From assembly GCA_000969725.1 (NCBI GenBank), contig JXSR01S035614.1: a stretch of 35,797 bases of DNA, one strand, 5' to 3'. This document shows, in pieces, positions 9,170 through 19,397 of the stretch (position 1 is its first letter; each line of letters begins with the position of its first letter). Under the pieces are notes generated by a model. The model was given only the letters and a program-made list of their open reading frames with translations. It ran no database searches and had not been told where the DNA came from. Both the position numbers and the translations under genes were made by a program. This DNA comes from Ophiothrix spiculata. Its lineage: Eukaryota > Echinodermata > Ophiuroidea > Amphilepidida > Ophiotrichidae.

Positions 9170-10218
9170 GTAAGATACAAAAATGAACTTTAGTACAAAT
9201 ATATATTTTGCTCAAAACAGAAGCCAATTTATAATATGTACATTTATGCAAATGTACAACATTTTCCAGGTGCACGATCTCGAAGTATTGTGAATTACTG
9301 ATTGGAAATGGTGTTGTGTACTTCCTGAAGTCCTGTGCTTATCACAGCTTATGGATACGCAGTGGCTGCGTTGAGTGGATGCAAATCCCTCGTTGCGAAG
9401 GATGCTTTGAGCCACCGGTTCCAAGCAAAATGTGGTGGGCATTTTTACCACATATTAAGTCTGTTGGGATATTTGTGATCGTACATTTAGTACCCTTGAA
9501 AACAAATGAAACACAAATTAGCATTATCATGCCAATATGTTTTAGAAAAGAGTAATAATAGACCAGAAGGTCATCCCTGTCATTAAGATTTTCTGCAGTT
9601 TGAAAACAAAAGCAGGTGAAAAGATGGTCTAATTTTTGTGTATACTTAACGTCTATTGTGTGAACCATTATCGATATGATCATTTGTTTTGAACAAAATC
9701 GCACTTTTGGGCTAATTATGCAAGAAATGATGTCGGTACTTCCGGAGCAAATTGTTCTAGAACTATTTCTACCAAGTTTGCTATTGTTCTTAACTATGGT
9801 TTTGAAGTTCTCCGTGGTGTGACTTAAAGGTGCAATTCATGATTCTGATGTGACGACAACCTCCCCTCTTTTCTAGCTCAATAAAAAGAATAGTACAACA
9901 TAAATGCTTCCTGAAAATTTCACTTGATTCCTACCATTCGTTTTCAAGTTACAAGCTTTTCAGCATTTTGAAAAGCCCCATAGGCTACTGTGTTATAAAT
10001 ATTGTCGGGGCCCCGACAGTAATTAGAAAAGGACACATTTTCTCACTTTTCTCAAAAATGCAAGCACATTTGAAAGAATGGTTTTGGGGTCGTAACGTAT
10101 ACCAGTCAAGAATTCTTTCTAGCTAAAAAACTCTATTTTGATAGGGGTGACCGTGAGGACGAAAAGTGGATCATGAATTGCAAATAATTCCACTCAACTC
10201 ATTTTTTTTTCATTTCAG
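9170..10218 (+). other. Intron 5
   Basis: GTAAGA donor and TTTCAG acceptor. It carries a 352-bp inverted-repeat element at 9831-10182 close to the 3' end. An exact 9-bp-arm hairpin (TGTACATTT / AAATGTACA) lies at 9237-9258. The antisense frame 9342-9704 (120 residues) has no recognisable domain and I do not call it a gene. Confidence 0.7.
9831..10182. mobile_element. MITE-like element, about 352 bp
   Basis: TGCAATTCATGAT at 9831-9843 is the exact inverted match of ATCATGAATTGCA at 10170-10182. The interior holds a perfect 14-bp palindrome, GTCGGGGCCCCGAC, near 10004-10017. There is no coding capacity. The target duplication is unclear, so the superfamily is open. It ends only 36 bp before the exon 5 acceptor. 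Confidence 0.6.
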
Positions 10219-10475
10219 CGGTTACCTAAAGCTCCAAGTCTGTCTGCAGAGCAACAGAAAGATGAGAGGAAAGCCTTGCTGGAAATGATGGGGATGGGGC
10301 TGGGCAAGATGCTGCAGGAAGACAGGGAACAGCGCAGGGCGATCCGCCAAGCAGAAATGCATTCCCAGGTGACCAATGTCACCCAGCAGATGAGCAGTAT
10401 GGGTGATAATAATATACCAGCGCATTCTGGCACGGGTGGAGCCTTCCACAAATACCCGTCACAACCACCACCATC
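10219..10475 (+). CDS. Exon 5: the only clearly structured segment, a charged helix
   Basis: 257 bp between TTTCAG and GTAAGT; 85 codons plus two bases (phase 2), which join the first base of exon 6 to make a serine codon. After RLPKAPSLS comes an uninterrupted, helix-prone stretch of about 42 residues, starting AEQQKDERKALLEMMGMGLG and continuing through a block rich in Glu, Arg and Gln (KMLQEDREQRRAIRQAEM). It has hydrophobic residues at Leu/Met spacing of three to four and no proline, suiting an amphipathic helix or short coiled coil for protein binding. A Gly/Pro-rich linker follows (GGAFHKYPSQPPPS). The layout recalls helical docking motifs in coactivator proteins, but I do not recognise the family. 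This segment is the best query for a homology search. Confidence 0.88.
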
Positions 10476-11436
10476 GTAAGTCCTTTCGATTGATGTTTTT
10501 TTTGTTTCTTTGTTCTGTGATGTAATTGATAAGGCCATTTAAAAAATTGTTTGTCTCAAAGCTCTCCACTCTTGAAAAACTAATGCGAAATGTGGTTTTA
10601 TTTTTAATTATTATTTTGTTTTTTCGTGTGTGACATAAGCCATGAGTGCTATTCTAAATAGAAAAGAGTTCCATATATGTACTCCCTCATATATTTACAT
10701 GTCAGATACAAAATAATTGTTAAGATTGGCCTTTTTAAAAATCAAAAACAGAATAAAGAACCAATTTAATTAAATTTTATGTTGCAAGTAAATATAAAAG
10801 GAGTTCATATGGAATTTTTGTCAATTATGAAGTATATTTTTCAAAAAAAAATTAAAAACGGCAAAGAAAATATTTTTTTTGTCTGTTTGAAAAACTAACG
10901 CGCGCGGGAGCTTTAAGAAAAACAATTTATTTTATTTAGCCTAATGAACAAATACATGTGTCATTTCTGAAAAATTTATTTATTTATCTGTTTGTTTGTT
11001 TCTTTCTTTTTTATTTGAGCTTTCTCTAATCAGGGTAACCTTTTTAGTTGCAAAACACTGCCTTTTTTATTTTGATTACCAACACTTAATGTGGGCTTCA
11101 ACATCTTGAATTTATACAGAGAAATGTGTGCATATTTGAATACGGCACAACTGAGGGACACAGAGCACATGTTTTATGTGTAATTTTGCGCACTGGTATC
11201 TGTGACACATCAAAAAGATTGACCCTTTTTGTGTTACTTAAATATGAAAATGTCCATGTACAGTGCTGCCATTTAGTATAAAATCTGCAGAGAAAGTGTT
11301 ATACTCAATTGACCAATTTGACACTAAAAGTCCATTAATCATAAAATCCTTATTTTGTAGGTACTGTAATAAATAAGTTTCCAATGGTTCATGATAACAA
11401 CATTGGTTTGTTTTCATTTTTTTTAAATTTCAACAG
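10476..11436 (+). other. Intron 6
   Basis: GTAAGT donor and CAACAG acceptor. AT-rich with several T runs, a TTTATTTATTTATC / TTTGTTTGTTTC simple stretch near 10976-11005, and no element that I recognise. Confidence 0.75.
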
Positions 11437-12924
11437 AATTCCACCAACAAGTAATGCACCCTCAGGTGACAGCAGTCCAAAGAAGAGTCCTACAGCAACA
11501 TCGGTTGCACCAGCTGCACTTGGAGCACCAAGTGCACCAGGAGCACCAGGTCCAGCAAGATTCCAATCAAGCCTCCCGATTGGCCAACACCAAGAACCAT
11601 TCAACCAGCAACCTTCACCAACCGATCTAGACTTCCCTTCACAACAGTACCACAGTTATGAAAACCAACAGAGATCACCTTCTGCAATTGGAGGAAGGAG
11701 TCCACCAAAGTACCCTAGCCAATACTCTCCCGGTAACATCAGAGCTCCAGGTGGACAGCAAAGAATGACGAGTCCAGCTGTTGGAGGCAGATCTGAAATC
11801 ACGGCATTAGCGAGTGCATTTCAACCAGCTAGATTTAACGCACCTATATCTGAAGTTTCCCCTCCAGGTGCACCTCCTGTGAGCAATCGCAATGTATTCC
11901 ATGATGGTTCACAATCCCCAGTTGAAATTGGCCAATATCAACCACCGGGTAGAGGTCGCGAAGAACACGAGTTGCCCGTCTTTGGTAGCAGCCCTTCCAA
12001 ACATGCTTTAAATGTAGAGAATTCTCCGCCAGGTTTTATCGGAGGTGGTGGTGGCAGTGGTGGGACGCACCATCAGCAGCAAGCACCAGGAGAGCAGCCT
12101 CACCAGCAGCAGCAGCAGCAATCTGCCTTGCATCACATGATGGGGCTGAACCAAATGAACTATCCTGGTATGGAACACTTAGCGTACAGTCAGGGCAACA
12201 TCCCTGGAGAATCCACCAAATCTTCTCCCAGAGACTTTCATTACTCCCCAATGTTCCAGCAACAAGGACGCAGTCCTGAAGAAGTGAATCCATATTCCAT
12301 GATGGGCAATCAACCTATCCCCATTGGTGTAGGCGGCATGAGAAGATATAATAGCGAAGACAGTCCCCAAGGTTTCCCCGACAGACAAGCCCCCGGTAAT
12401 CAGTCTCTCCCGACCAGTTCACCGATGGGTGCTGCGAAGTTTGCAGGAGCAGGTCATTTCGACATCTCAACGTGGATGCAGCTTAGTAACTTATCACCAA
12501 GTAGTGCAGCTAGTCAGACACCAATGAGGTATCAAACATCGAACTTGGCTCCATTTGGTAATCTGAACACGAGTCCAGGTACACCGCCATTCTTGAATTA
12601 TTCGGCGCCCGGTGGCTACGCCAGTCACCCTGCCCAGCTAGGGGGAATGCCTCCCAGCCCACCCAGCCAGCAACTCCATCAGTCCAACGCAATGTTTGGC
12701 GGAAATACACCATCGCAAATAGCACCCAGTCCACCAGATACGAGGTTATTCCAAAGCAATCTGTTTGGTACCCCTGGTGTGATTGGAAGTCCAGCGGGGG
12801 CACCGTTTACGAGTTCTCCGGCGTCAATGCACATGATGACCAATGAAGGAAATGTCGGCCTTGGTTATGGTACCAGTGAAAGCAGCGTCGTCAGTCAGAA
12901 TAATGCAGGAGAAAGATTGTACAG
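11437..12924 (+). CDS. Exon 6: long Pro/Ser/Gly/Gln/Asn-rich disordered tail
   Basis: 1,488 bp between CAACAG and GTAAGA: one base finishing a serine codon, 495 codons, two bases of an arginine codon finished by exon 7. The true start is the acceptor, not the in-frame ATG at 11384, which lies in the intron. The sequence is proline, serine, glycine, glutamine and asparagine rich, with many SP and SPP sites (SPKKSP, RSPPKYP, SSPRDF, SEDSPQGF). Features include an Ala/Pro/Gly repeat (APGAPGP type, near 11510-11550), EEHELPVFGSSPSK, a glycine run (GGGGGSGG, 12042-12065), a glutamine run with QQQQQQ (12107-12122), and HFDISTWMQLSNLSPSS, the most motif-like island. No fold is visible. It probably acts as a phase-separating or multi-partner scaffold under proline-directed kinase control (inference). 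Confidence 0.9.
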
Positions 12925-13971
12925 GTAAGATAATTGTTTGGAACACTCATAGAGTTAGAGTGGAGATCCCGGACTTGGTATACTAGCCTGTGTAATGGAG
13001 TCGCCAGCCATGGAACTCAAATTGTGGGGTATTTGGGTACACTTGGTTCCCACCAAAATTAACTCTCCGCACAGGGATTTGGTTTCACATAAAGACAAAC
13101 AGTGCTAATAGTAATTTAAGCTACTAATATACCAACCTGCGTGCAAAGTTTGTGTGCATGATTTCAATATTCACACATCATGACAAGATACGATGCATCA
13201 TCAGCAAAAACCTGAATACCCCAATTGTATCCCCATACCCGAATTAAAATGGTCGCGAATCGGGGAGCTCTGCTCAACATCTATGGGAACACTTCCAAAA
13301 CGCGACATGAGATTGACAGCAACTTCCTAGAACCGTTAGTTTCAGGTGGTCAACTGCTGGTTGAGGTTTGAAGCAACCCCTACTCATTTGACCAGAAAAT
13401 ATTGTGTCAGAGAGTAGAAGCATACATTTTCAGTAGAATTTAAATGCTGTTAAGGAAGGAAGGAAGGTTCAGTCATAGATAAGTGTTAAATGCTGATATT
13501 GTTGATTTGAGTTTTTTGCAGAATTATAAATGTCATTGCAAATAGTACGTGTGCCAATAACAAGGCTCTCAATTTGACTTTGTAATTTCGACCATTAGCT
13601 ATGTCATTTTGCCATACATGAGTTGAGCAAAATTAAAAAGATGAAATTGACCCATGATTGATCAATGCGAATGCATTAAGCTTAAGCATTTGACCTTGTT
13701 TCATGAATGTTTAGCGAATGAAAGCATTGTAACGTCTGAGTTACGATCAAAGATCACTAATAAACAACTGATTATTTTTTTTAAAACAATTGGCAATTGT
13801 TTAGTGATTTACTTTTCTCCCTCCACTTCAATGAATTAATGTACCTCATAAAGAATGTTTTTGGTGCATTGTATGGAGCAACATAACAATATTTATGGGT
13901 TTACCAAATTATCATCTTATAAATTTATGTATCATTGATATCCCAACATCACTTCCCATTTCTATCAACAG
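12925..13971 (+). other. Intron 7
   Basis: GTAAGA donor and CAACAG acceptor. A fragment at 13330-13385 (CAACTGCTGGTTGAGGTTTGAAGCAACC) resembles the right end of the MITE at 3146-3265. A GGAAGGAAGGAAGG run lies near 13452. Otherwise AT-rich with nothing seen. Confidence 0.7.
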
Positions 13972-14248
13972 AGAGGCAGTGACTCTTTCAACGACATCCT
14001 CCACGTATCCAGCATTCCCGCAAGGCACAGCATCTAACGCAGCCGTCCCGACACACATCAATGTACACCCAAAGCCTACCGTCTTACCATATGCCAACCC
14101 CACATATGCTCAGCATCAGTTAGCGGCATCCATGTACAACAGTGCAGCAGCAGCAGCAGCAGAAGGTCAACAATTAGTTCACGGTGAGGTGGAAGGTCAA
14201 GGGGTCATCGGTCAAGGTCAAGGGGTCATAGGTCAATCTCCAAGGTGA
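13972..14248 (+). CDS. Exon 7: C-terminal exon with Ala tract and GQGVIGQ repeat, stop TGA
   Basis: One base finishes the split arginine codon; 91 codons follow, then TGA at 14246-14248. The exon begins EAVTLSTTSSTYPAFPQG, includes VLPYANPTYAQHQLAASMYN, a six-alanine run coded by GCA repeats, and ends with two copies of GQGVIGQ coded by exact-length 21-bp tandem units (14195-14215 and 14216-14236, one base different), then SPR and stop. The GCA/CAG and GGTCA repeats mark the end of the protein as young and variable. AAGGTGATA at the stop could also be a weak donor, but no suitable downstream exon is evident, so I take TGA as the end. Confidence 0.85.
14195..14236 (+). repeat. 21-bp tandem duplication inside coding sequence
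   Basis: Two adjacent 21-bp units differing at one base (ATC versus ATA, both isoleucine) encode GQGVIGQ twice. The unit itself is made of GGTCAAGG words, as in the non-coding repeats at 785 and 917. Confidence 0.85.
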
Positions 14249-17123
14249 TAGTTGGATGTTGTAAATTTAGTTATTTCTTCACTGGCATCAAATACATGGA
14301 CTGGTTGTTGAGAAACATATAGGAGATCTTAGTGATCTGGTCACCATCTAGTTACCAATTTTGCACAAAATGTCAAGGTACATTTTTTCATGAGTTTATA
14401 CAGGCTCTAATTGGCTTCAAAATTGCACATTTATTGTCATTAAACAATTAAGAGTCACATTTAAAGGACCAGTAAAAGAGAGTTGTTATTCTTGAAGGTT
14501 ATTCACACAAGTTTGACCTAGACTGTGAGTTAATTCTCTAAGAATTTTGACCCTTTGAAAACATGTAACACACTTTGGAAGAAAGGTAAAAACCACTCAT
14601 AAGCTATTTTTCTAGTATCTAGAACAAAATTTGGCTATGGGTATGACTTGGTCAAACTGTTTTGCAAAGCATGCAGACCTTTGTCAGTATAATATCAACT
14701 AGTGTGGCTAAATTTGGAATTGAACTGATTTGCAATGCAAGTGGATCCAAGTTACTATAAAAATCAACCAGTCCGTAGGATTTGATGTCGGTGATCAACC
14801 CGTTTTGGGTGTTTTGATGGATCAAAACAACAATGTTGAAGAAGACGGCTAAATCAGGTTTGATGTTTTATTAATGCTTATTTGCTTACATAGCATAAAT
14901 TGTACACAAAACTAGACAATCACATTTTCTCCTAAAATCTGACATCTTTGCCAATTTTCATAGTTCAGAAACTGTGTTGGACAATTTGTCCTAGACGGTC
15001 CTTGAAAACAATGTATGTACTTGCAAATTTAACTTTTGAAGAATTATAAAGCTATGGCGATTTTATTTTTAAGTTGCTGTAGGCATCGTCACAACAAGTA
15101 AAGGATGCATTGCAGTCTCTCTGACTTCTTGAGACCGAGTAAAGAAAAGCAAATTTTGAAATTTATCAAATTTTGCAGGAATGTTTTGCCTTTGAGTAGT
15201 TAGATTTCTTATATCACTTATGCTTTCAGAAAATACACTTTAATGAAGTTTCAAAAATGTTTCTAGAGGGTTGAAATAACAATAGCTCATTGGCTTGTGG
15301 AAGAAATCAAGTCATTATAGCGGTGATAACTTGATCCTGGGGTAGTCCTCTTCTTCAACAGAATATTTTGATGATATTTTGTTCTCTGTAGAGTAATAAT
15401 TTAGAATATGCACTGTAGGTTCATATAGTCAATGAATCAGTATTTTTCTTAACAATCATATATATATGTGTAACCAAATTCTTTTTGATCTGTTTTGGTT
15501 AATTGAGCATGGATTATCGCAACTTGTTGAAATCAATGATTGCTGTGTTAAAAAGGCATTGATTTGTGACAAAATGAAGTCGCAAAGAAAAGTAAACGCT
15601 GTCATGCAGTGCTAAGTCGTAATAATCTCTTAAGCTTTATATTTATAGTTTCTGATTTCTCACAACAGTGAATTTCAGCTTATCTTTCTATAAAGTTAAA
15701 CTATTTCATACTGTGATAGTATAATGTATCAGTCTCAGAATATGATGATTTTTCAAGTTTTGAAAAATGAAGGTATTTATTAATTCCAAGGCCTGTCAAG
15801 ATCAATAGTTAAATTCTATGAGTGGATTCAACATCTCAAAACATTACACTCTTTTTCCATATCAAAATGGCATGAAGGCATGTGTTTCAGATCAAAGTGT
15901 GAAAACGTGGAAAAGGGATATTGTTCTTGTGCAAAAATAAGTGCACTGCAAAAATGATTTTTATATTCATTGCACGATAAACTGTCACTTGTAAATGTAA
16001 AATTTGCAAAATATTAAGAATTAACTGTTAAATACTGTATGCAAAATTATCCATGTTTACAGCTACGTATAACATTGGAATAAAGTGCTTGTTTTTAAAT
16101 ACATGCATAGGTTATTCTGGAATGACTCATCAAATTGGTAAGACGTGTAAGCCTCTACATTGCATGATATGGATTTCTCAGTTGAATATATCCTGTGCCC
16201 AGTTTGACAAAATAGATCAAAATTTGCTTTTGCTAATATGGTAAGCTACGATGAAAAGCTGGTAGTGTTCCTACAGTAAATATACAGCACATGTAGGAAC
16301 TGGGTTTCGATTTATAAAGTGTCTTGCTGTTTTTATTCCATTGGTAGATAATCCTAGGATTTTTTAAAATTTCTGTTCATATTTTTATTTCATAAGTGTG
16401 TTTGTTATGTTAGTAAAGCACTGCCTATGACCATACTATACATGCGTGCAATAATATCCACACTTTTACTAGAGTGTTCAGTTATTATGCAAACAAACTG
16501 GATTGGGAATATGGATCATCCAGTACTGTTTTAGTTACAGTGCTAAAATTACTAGATATATAAGTCTATGTTTTAAAGGTGCATAATCAGATTTTATACA
16601 TTTCAATTTGATTCAATTTCCAGGTTTTTTCGATCAACAACTAGACAGCTTTTTTTAGGTTGTTTAACGTGTCATATGACATCCCGACAGGTTTGTAGGT
16701 TTGCCACAAATTGTTTGAAAATGGTACTGTGCTCTTTGAAATTCCTTGATGGTAATGGCAACGTTATATTAGCATAGCATGTGTTGAAGTACTAAGCATA
16801 GGTCTAATGCAGGGGCTGACTTTTCAAATATTGCTGTGTATGTGCAAAGCACTCTATAATTGAAGAGTGTTTTTCCAAAACTCACTTAGTCCAATAGCTG
16901 CCACATGTTATATTTACATAGATTATAAATCTATTATACTACGGATTTTGTGAGTTGAATTTGTTGTCAAAGCTCAGTGCAAATGTTGTGGTGCATGTGC
17001 AAAATTCTCTCCTATATTTAAGACTGGGTAGTTTAGACCTATAATTGAAACTAAGCAAATTTTCCTGGTGCAGGGTTAGAATTTGGGTTGTATAGATATA
17101 AAATGGAATGCTCTTCCTCATCT
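14249..17123 (+). other. Probable 3' UTR and downstream DNA
   Basis: No coding exon follows the stop. The first AATAAA is at 16079-16084, about 1.8 kb after TGA, with an ATTAAA earlier near 14438. Later AATAAA hexamers (near 18386, 20154 and 20583) could be alternatives. The DNA is AT-rich and contains no inverted-repeat element that I could find, which contrasts with the DNA after 17.1 kb and suits a retained 3' UTR. Transcript data would be needed to place the end. Confidence 0.45.
16079..16084 (+). terminator. Candidate poly(A) signal AATAAA
   Basis: First canonical AATAAA downstream of the stop codon on the gene strand. A TGCTTGTTTTT-type T/GT-rich stretch follows within about 15 bases. 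It would give a 3' UTR of roughly 1.85 kb. Not proven to be used. Confidence 0.35.
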
Positions 17124-17195
17124 GAACCATTAGCTCAGTTGGTAGAGTATACACAAATATTGCTAAGGTCCCAGGTTCAAATCCTGGATGGTCAG
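17124..17195 (+). tRNA. tRNA-like sequence (tRNA pseudogene or tRNA-derived SINE head)
   Basis: It has a good A box (TAGCTCAGTTGG) and B box (GGTTCAAATCC). The D arm GCTC/GAGT pairs with one G-T, and the T arm CCAGG/CCTGG is perfect with a 7-base loop. The acceptor pairs at five of seven positions (two outer mismatches). The anticodon arm fails: TACAC cannot pair with GCTAA, and the base before the would-be anticodon is A instead of T. It is therefore not a working tRNA. Pol III transcription is still possible because both boxes are intact. Confidence 0.6.
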
Positions 17196-18783
17196 TGATT
17201 TATTTTTTCACTTTCTATATCATTCCGGTTTTGTGGTTTCCCAATTGAAAATTCTCATCATAAAATTGCTTACTTTACTATTCAATTTCAAAATGGGTTA
17301 GGGTTGCGGCAATGTTAGTGTTAATTAGACAACACATTGAACATGTGTGTATTTGTGACTTGTCAGCTCGCAAAATTGTTTTCAACATGCTAGTATTTGA
17401 TACCCTTGCTATACTCATTGCATTGGTGTGTTTGGAATTGAATTAAAATTATCTTTGTAAAGGCAGTCTGTCATAGAAATGATGTAATTGAGCTTTACTG
17501 CAACACTGCAGCTAAGAAGTACCACAAGATTGTCATTTGCTGCATTTAAATGAAAGAATGTGGTTGGATGTTGCTTTGAAACCATGCACCTCAAGTTTAA
17601 AAGTCAGCCCCTGTTATTGATCTCATTAATACATTTATTGCAATATATAGCTTGAAACTCGATACCCAATATACTTTTAGCACTTGCTTTAATTGATAGA
17701 CCTATAATTTGACTAATGTACTAAATCCACACTACCCTGTTAATGATTTTGGAAAAGTCTTCCCATAGAGGGAGTGAAAATTACAAATGGATCAGATAAT
17801 TGGCAATTCTCTATACCCTTCGAAAGAGATTCAATCTAAATCGTATACAGAGGGATTGTCCAGTTGGTGAGTTCATTCAGAAATACACCCTCCCTCTGGG
17901 GAAAGACTTCCAAAATCTTCTATAGAGGTGTCTTGGATTTTAGCTTTATAAGCCCAACTTACTTTTCTCCCATGTTATCAGGGAACTTTTAAACAGAAAA
18001 AATGATTTCATAAATCAAGAGATATGGTGTTTTTTGTGAAAAAAATGATATTGTATATAAATGTAATTTTGTAGGGTTCTTGGAAAGAATGATTGATGCT
18101 TAATCACCTCTAGAAAGAGTTTTTATGTGGACTGGATCAGACTAAATCAATCCACATGTGAAGAAAAGATATAGGTGTACCGTCCGTAAAATATTGCTTC
18201 GCAAGTGACCATTGACCTCTCTATGGGAGGCATGTTACTTCAATTGTAGTTATGTGAATAATGACATTTTTGTAGGTCAGAATCAATTTTCAGACCATGG
18301 GTCATTTGAGAGGTTGACCAAAGGTTGTAGGTCAGAGGTCATGTTGCTGTATATGGCAGATTTTTCTCTAGTCTGATCCAGGTTACAATAAATAATAATT
18401 ATTTCGAGTTATGGAAAATTACCGTCTTGTAGGACAAAGTTTTGTAAGTTGCACTGTGGCTCTTAGGGATTGCCACTATACAATTGGATACGAAGCTCAA
18501 GTTCTACAATTGTATTGTAACACCACATTATGCTTTGAAAGTCTTCAGTCATAATGTATGTACATTTTTGGGCACAATGGAAGCTTTAAACCATCAGTTC
18601 CATCAATGCCATTGTAATTTATGACTCAAGACGCCTAACAAAGGAAAAGGTAGCATTATTACACCAATATAATATCTTGAAGAAGAGTGCCATCCCCAGA
18701 AAGTTCAGTGTACCATGACAGCCTAGAGACTTAGAATCATACGATAACCTAATTCCTCGGGAGGGAAGGGGAGGATGTTGGTG
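17196..18783. other. Non-coding stretch with one MITE and a DR1-like site
   Basis: No coding exon seen. It contains the fold-back element at 17745-17917 and AGGTCAGAGGTCA at 18329-18341, a DR1-type repeat of AGGTCA half-sites. The rest has no recognisable feature. Confidence 0.6.
17745..17917. mobile_element. MITE-like fold-back, 173 bp
   Basis: GATTTTGGAAAAGTCTTCCC with ATAGAGGGAG at the left is matched in inverted form by CTCCCTCTGGGGAAAGACTT and CCAAAATC at the right, with small gaps. The interior is unique, non-coding. No clear target duplication. Confidence 0.6.
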
Positions 18784-19397
18784 GGGGTACTTCAGGTATA
18801 CAGGGATGTTCTACCCAAGACATGGGTCTGTTTAAAAAGAATCCCAAGACTAGGGTTTTAAATTGCAAATCGGCTCATAAGAGACAAACACCTACAGTTT
18901 TTTGAAGTAGATCCAAATTTACAAAATTGTCAACAAAGTTGTCAAATCTGTCATTTGTTAAGGCTAAAAATTTCCCTTGAACATGGGTATTTTGGTCCAA
19001 CGCACCCTTAGACATGAATATATTTTTCAGACTTTAGGCAGCACATACCAGGTAGGGGGGTACTTAGTACAAAAGGGGTTATGAAACGTGCCGCAAATTC
19101 GGGCTCTCTGGTATTTCAATCGGTCCTTCACAAAATGTGGTATTTTGATAGGTTAATATTTCTAAAATGTGCACCAAGTGGCACAAATTTTAATATTTCT
19201 TCTCAAAACTTTCGATAATTTTGCCAAAATAGTGCAAATTTGGGCAGAAAAAATGTGGTTTTTGATTAAATTTGACTCAAAATTTGGGAGATTTGGTATA
19301 TTGATGGGTTCCTTTTTTTTTTAAACTGGTATTTGGATGGATGGCTTTTCAATTTTGTTGGAGGCACGTCCCTATCCAAACCAAATTTGAGTACCCC
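18784..19397. mobile_element. Possible TIR element ending GGGGTACT, about 614 bp
   Basis: The left end GGGGTACTTCAGGTATACAG (then GGATGTTC) is an imperfect inverted match of the right end, which reads inward GGGGTACTCAAATTTGGTTT (then GGATAGGGACGTGCC). An internal GGGGGGTACTTAGTAC lies near 19057. The match is partial and no duplication is clear, so this may be a decayed DNA transposon or a chance pairing of repeat fragments. Confidence 0.4.

Noticed and set aside
8784-9275. Antisense reading frame of 163 codons
   Set aside because: It lies opposite the CAG/CAA-rich exon 4. Such repeats read as Ala/Val/Ser/Leu codons without stops on the other strand. The composition follows the repeat and there is no independent support.
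9342-9704. Antisense reading frame of 120 codons in intron 5
   Set aside because: No domain, no splice or promoter context, and a composition like translated non-coding AT-rich DNA.
11384-11436. In-frame ATG upstream of exon 6 as a translation start
   Set aside because: A good acceptor (TTTCAACAG) at 11436 follows it, and the phase from exon 5 fits exactly; the sequence before the acceptor is a T-rich intron end.
13895-13971. In-frame ATG upstream of exon 7 as a start
   Set aside because: The stretch is intron 7; the acceptor at 13970-13971 joins exon 6 in the right phase.
2620-14248. Naming the gene after XRN1, SMG7, BCL9, HELZ or similar proteins with low-complexity tails
   Set aside because: Composition is similar in style, but I could match no diagnostic motif of any of them, and the N-terminal domain that would decide is outside the window.
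14242-14250. Weak donor AAG-GTGATA overlapping the stop codon
   Set aside because: Possible in principle, but no downstream in-frame exon of similar composition is visible in the following 21 kb.
17124-17195. Functional tRNA gene
   Set aside because: The anticodon stem does not pair, the base before the anticodon is not T, and two acceptor pairs are lost.
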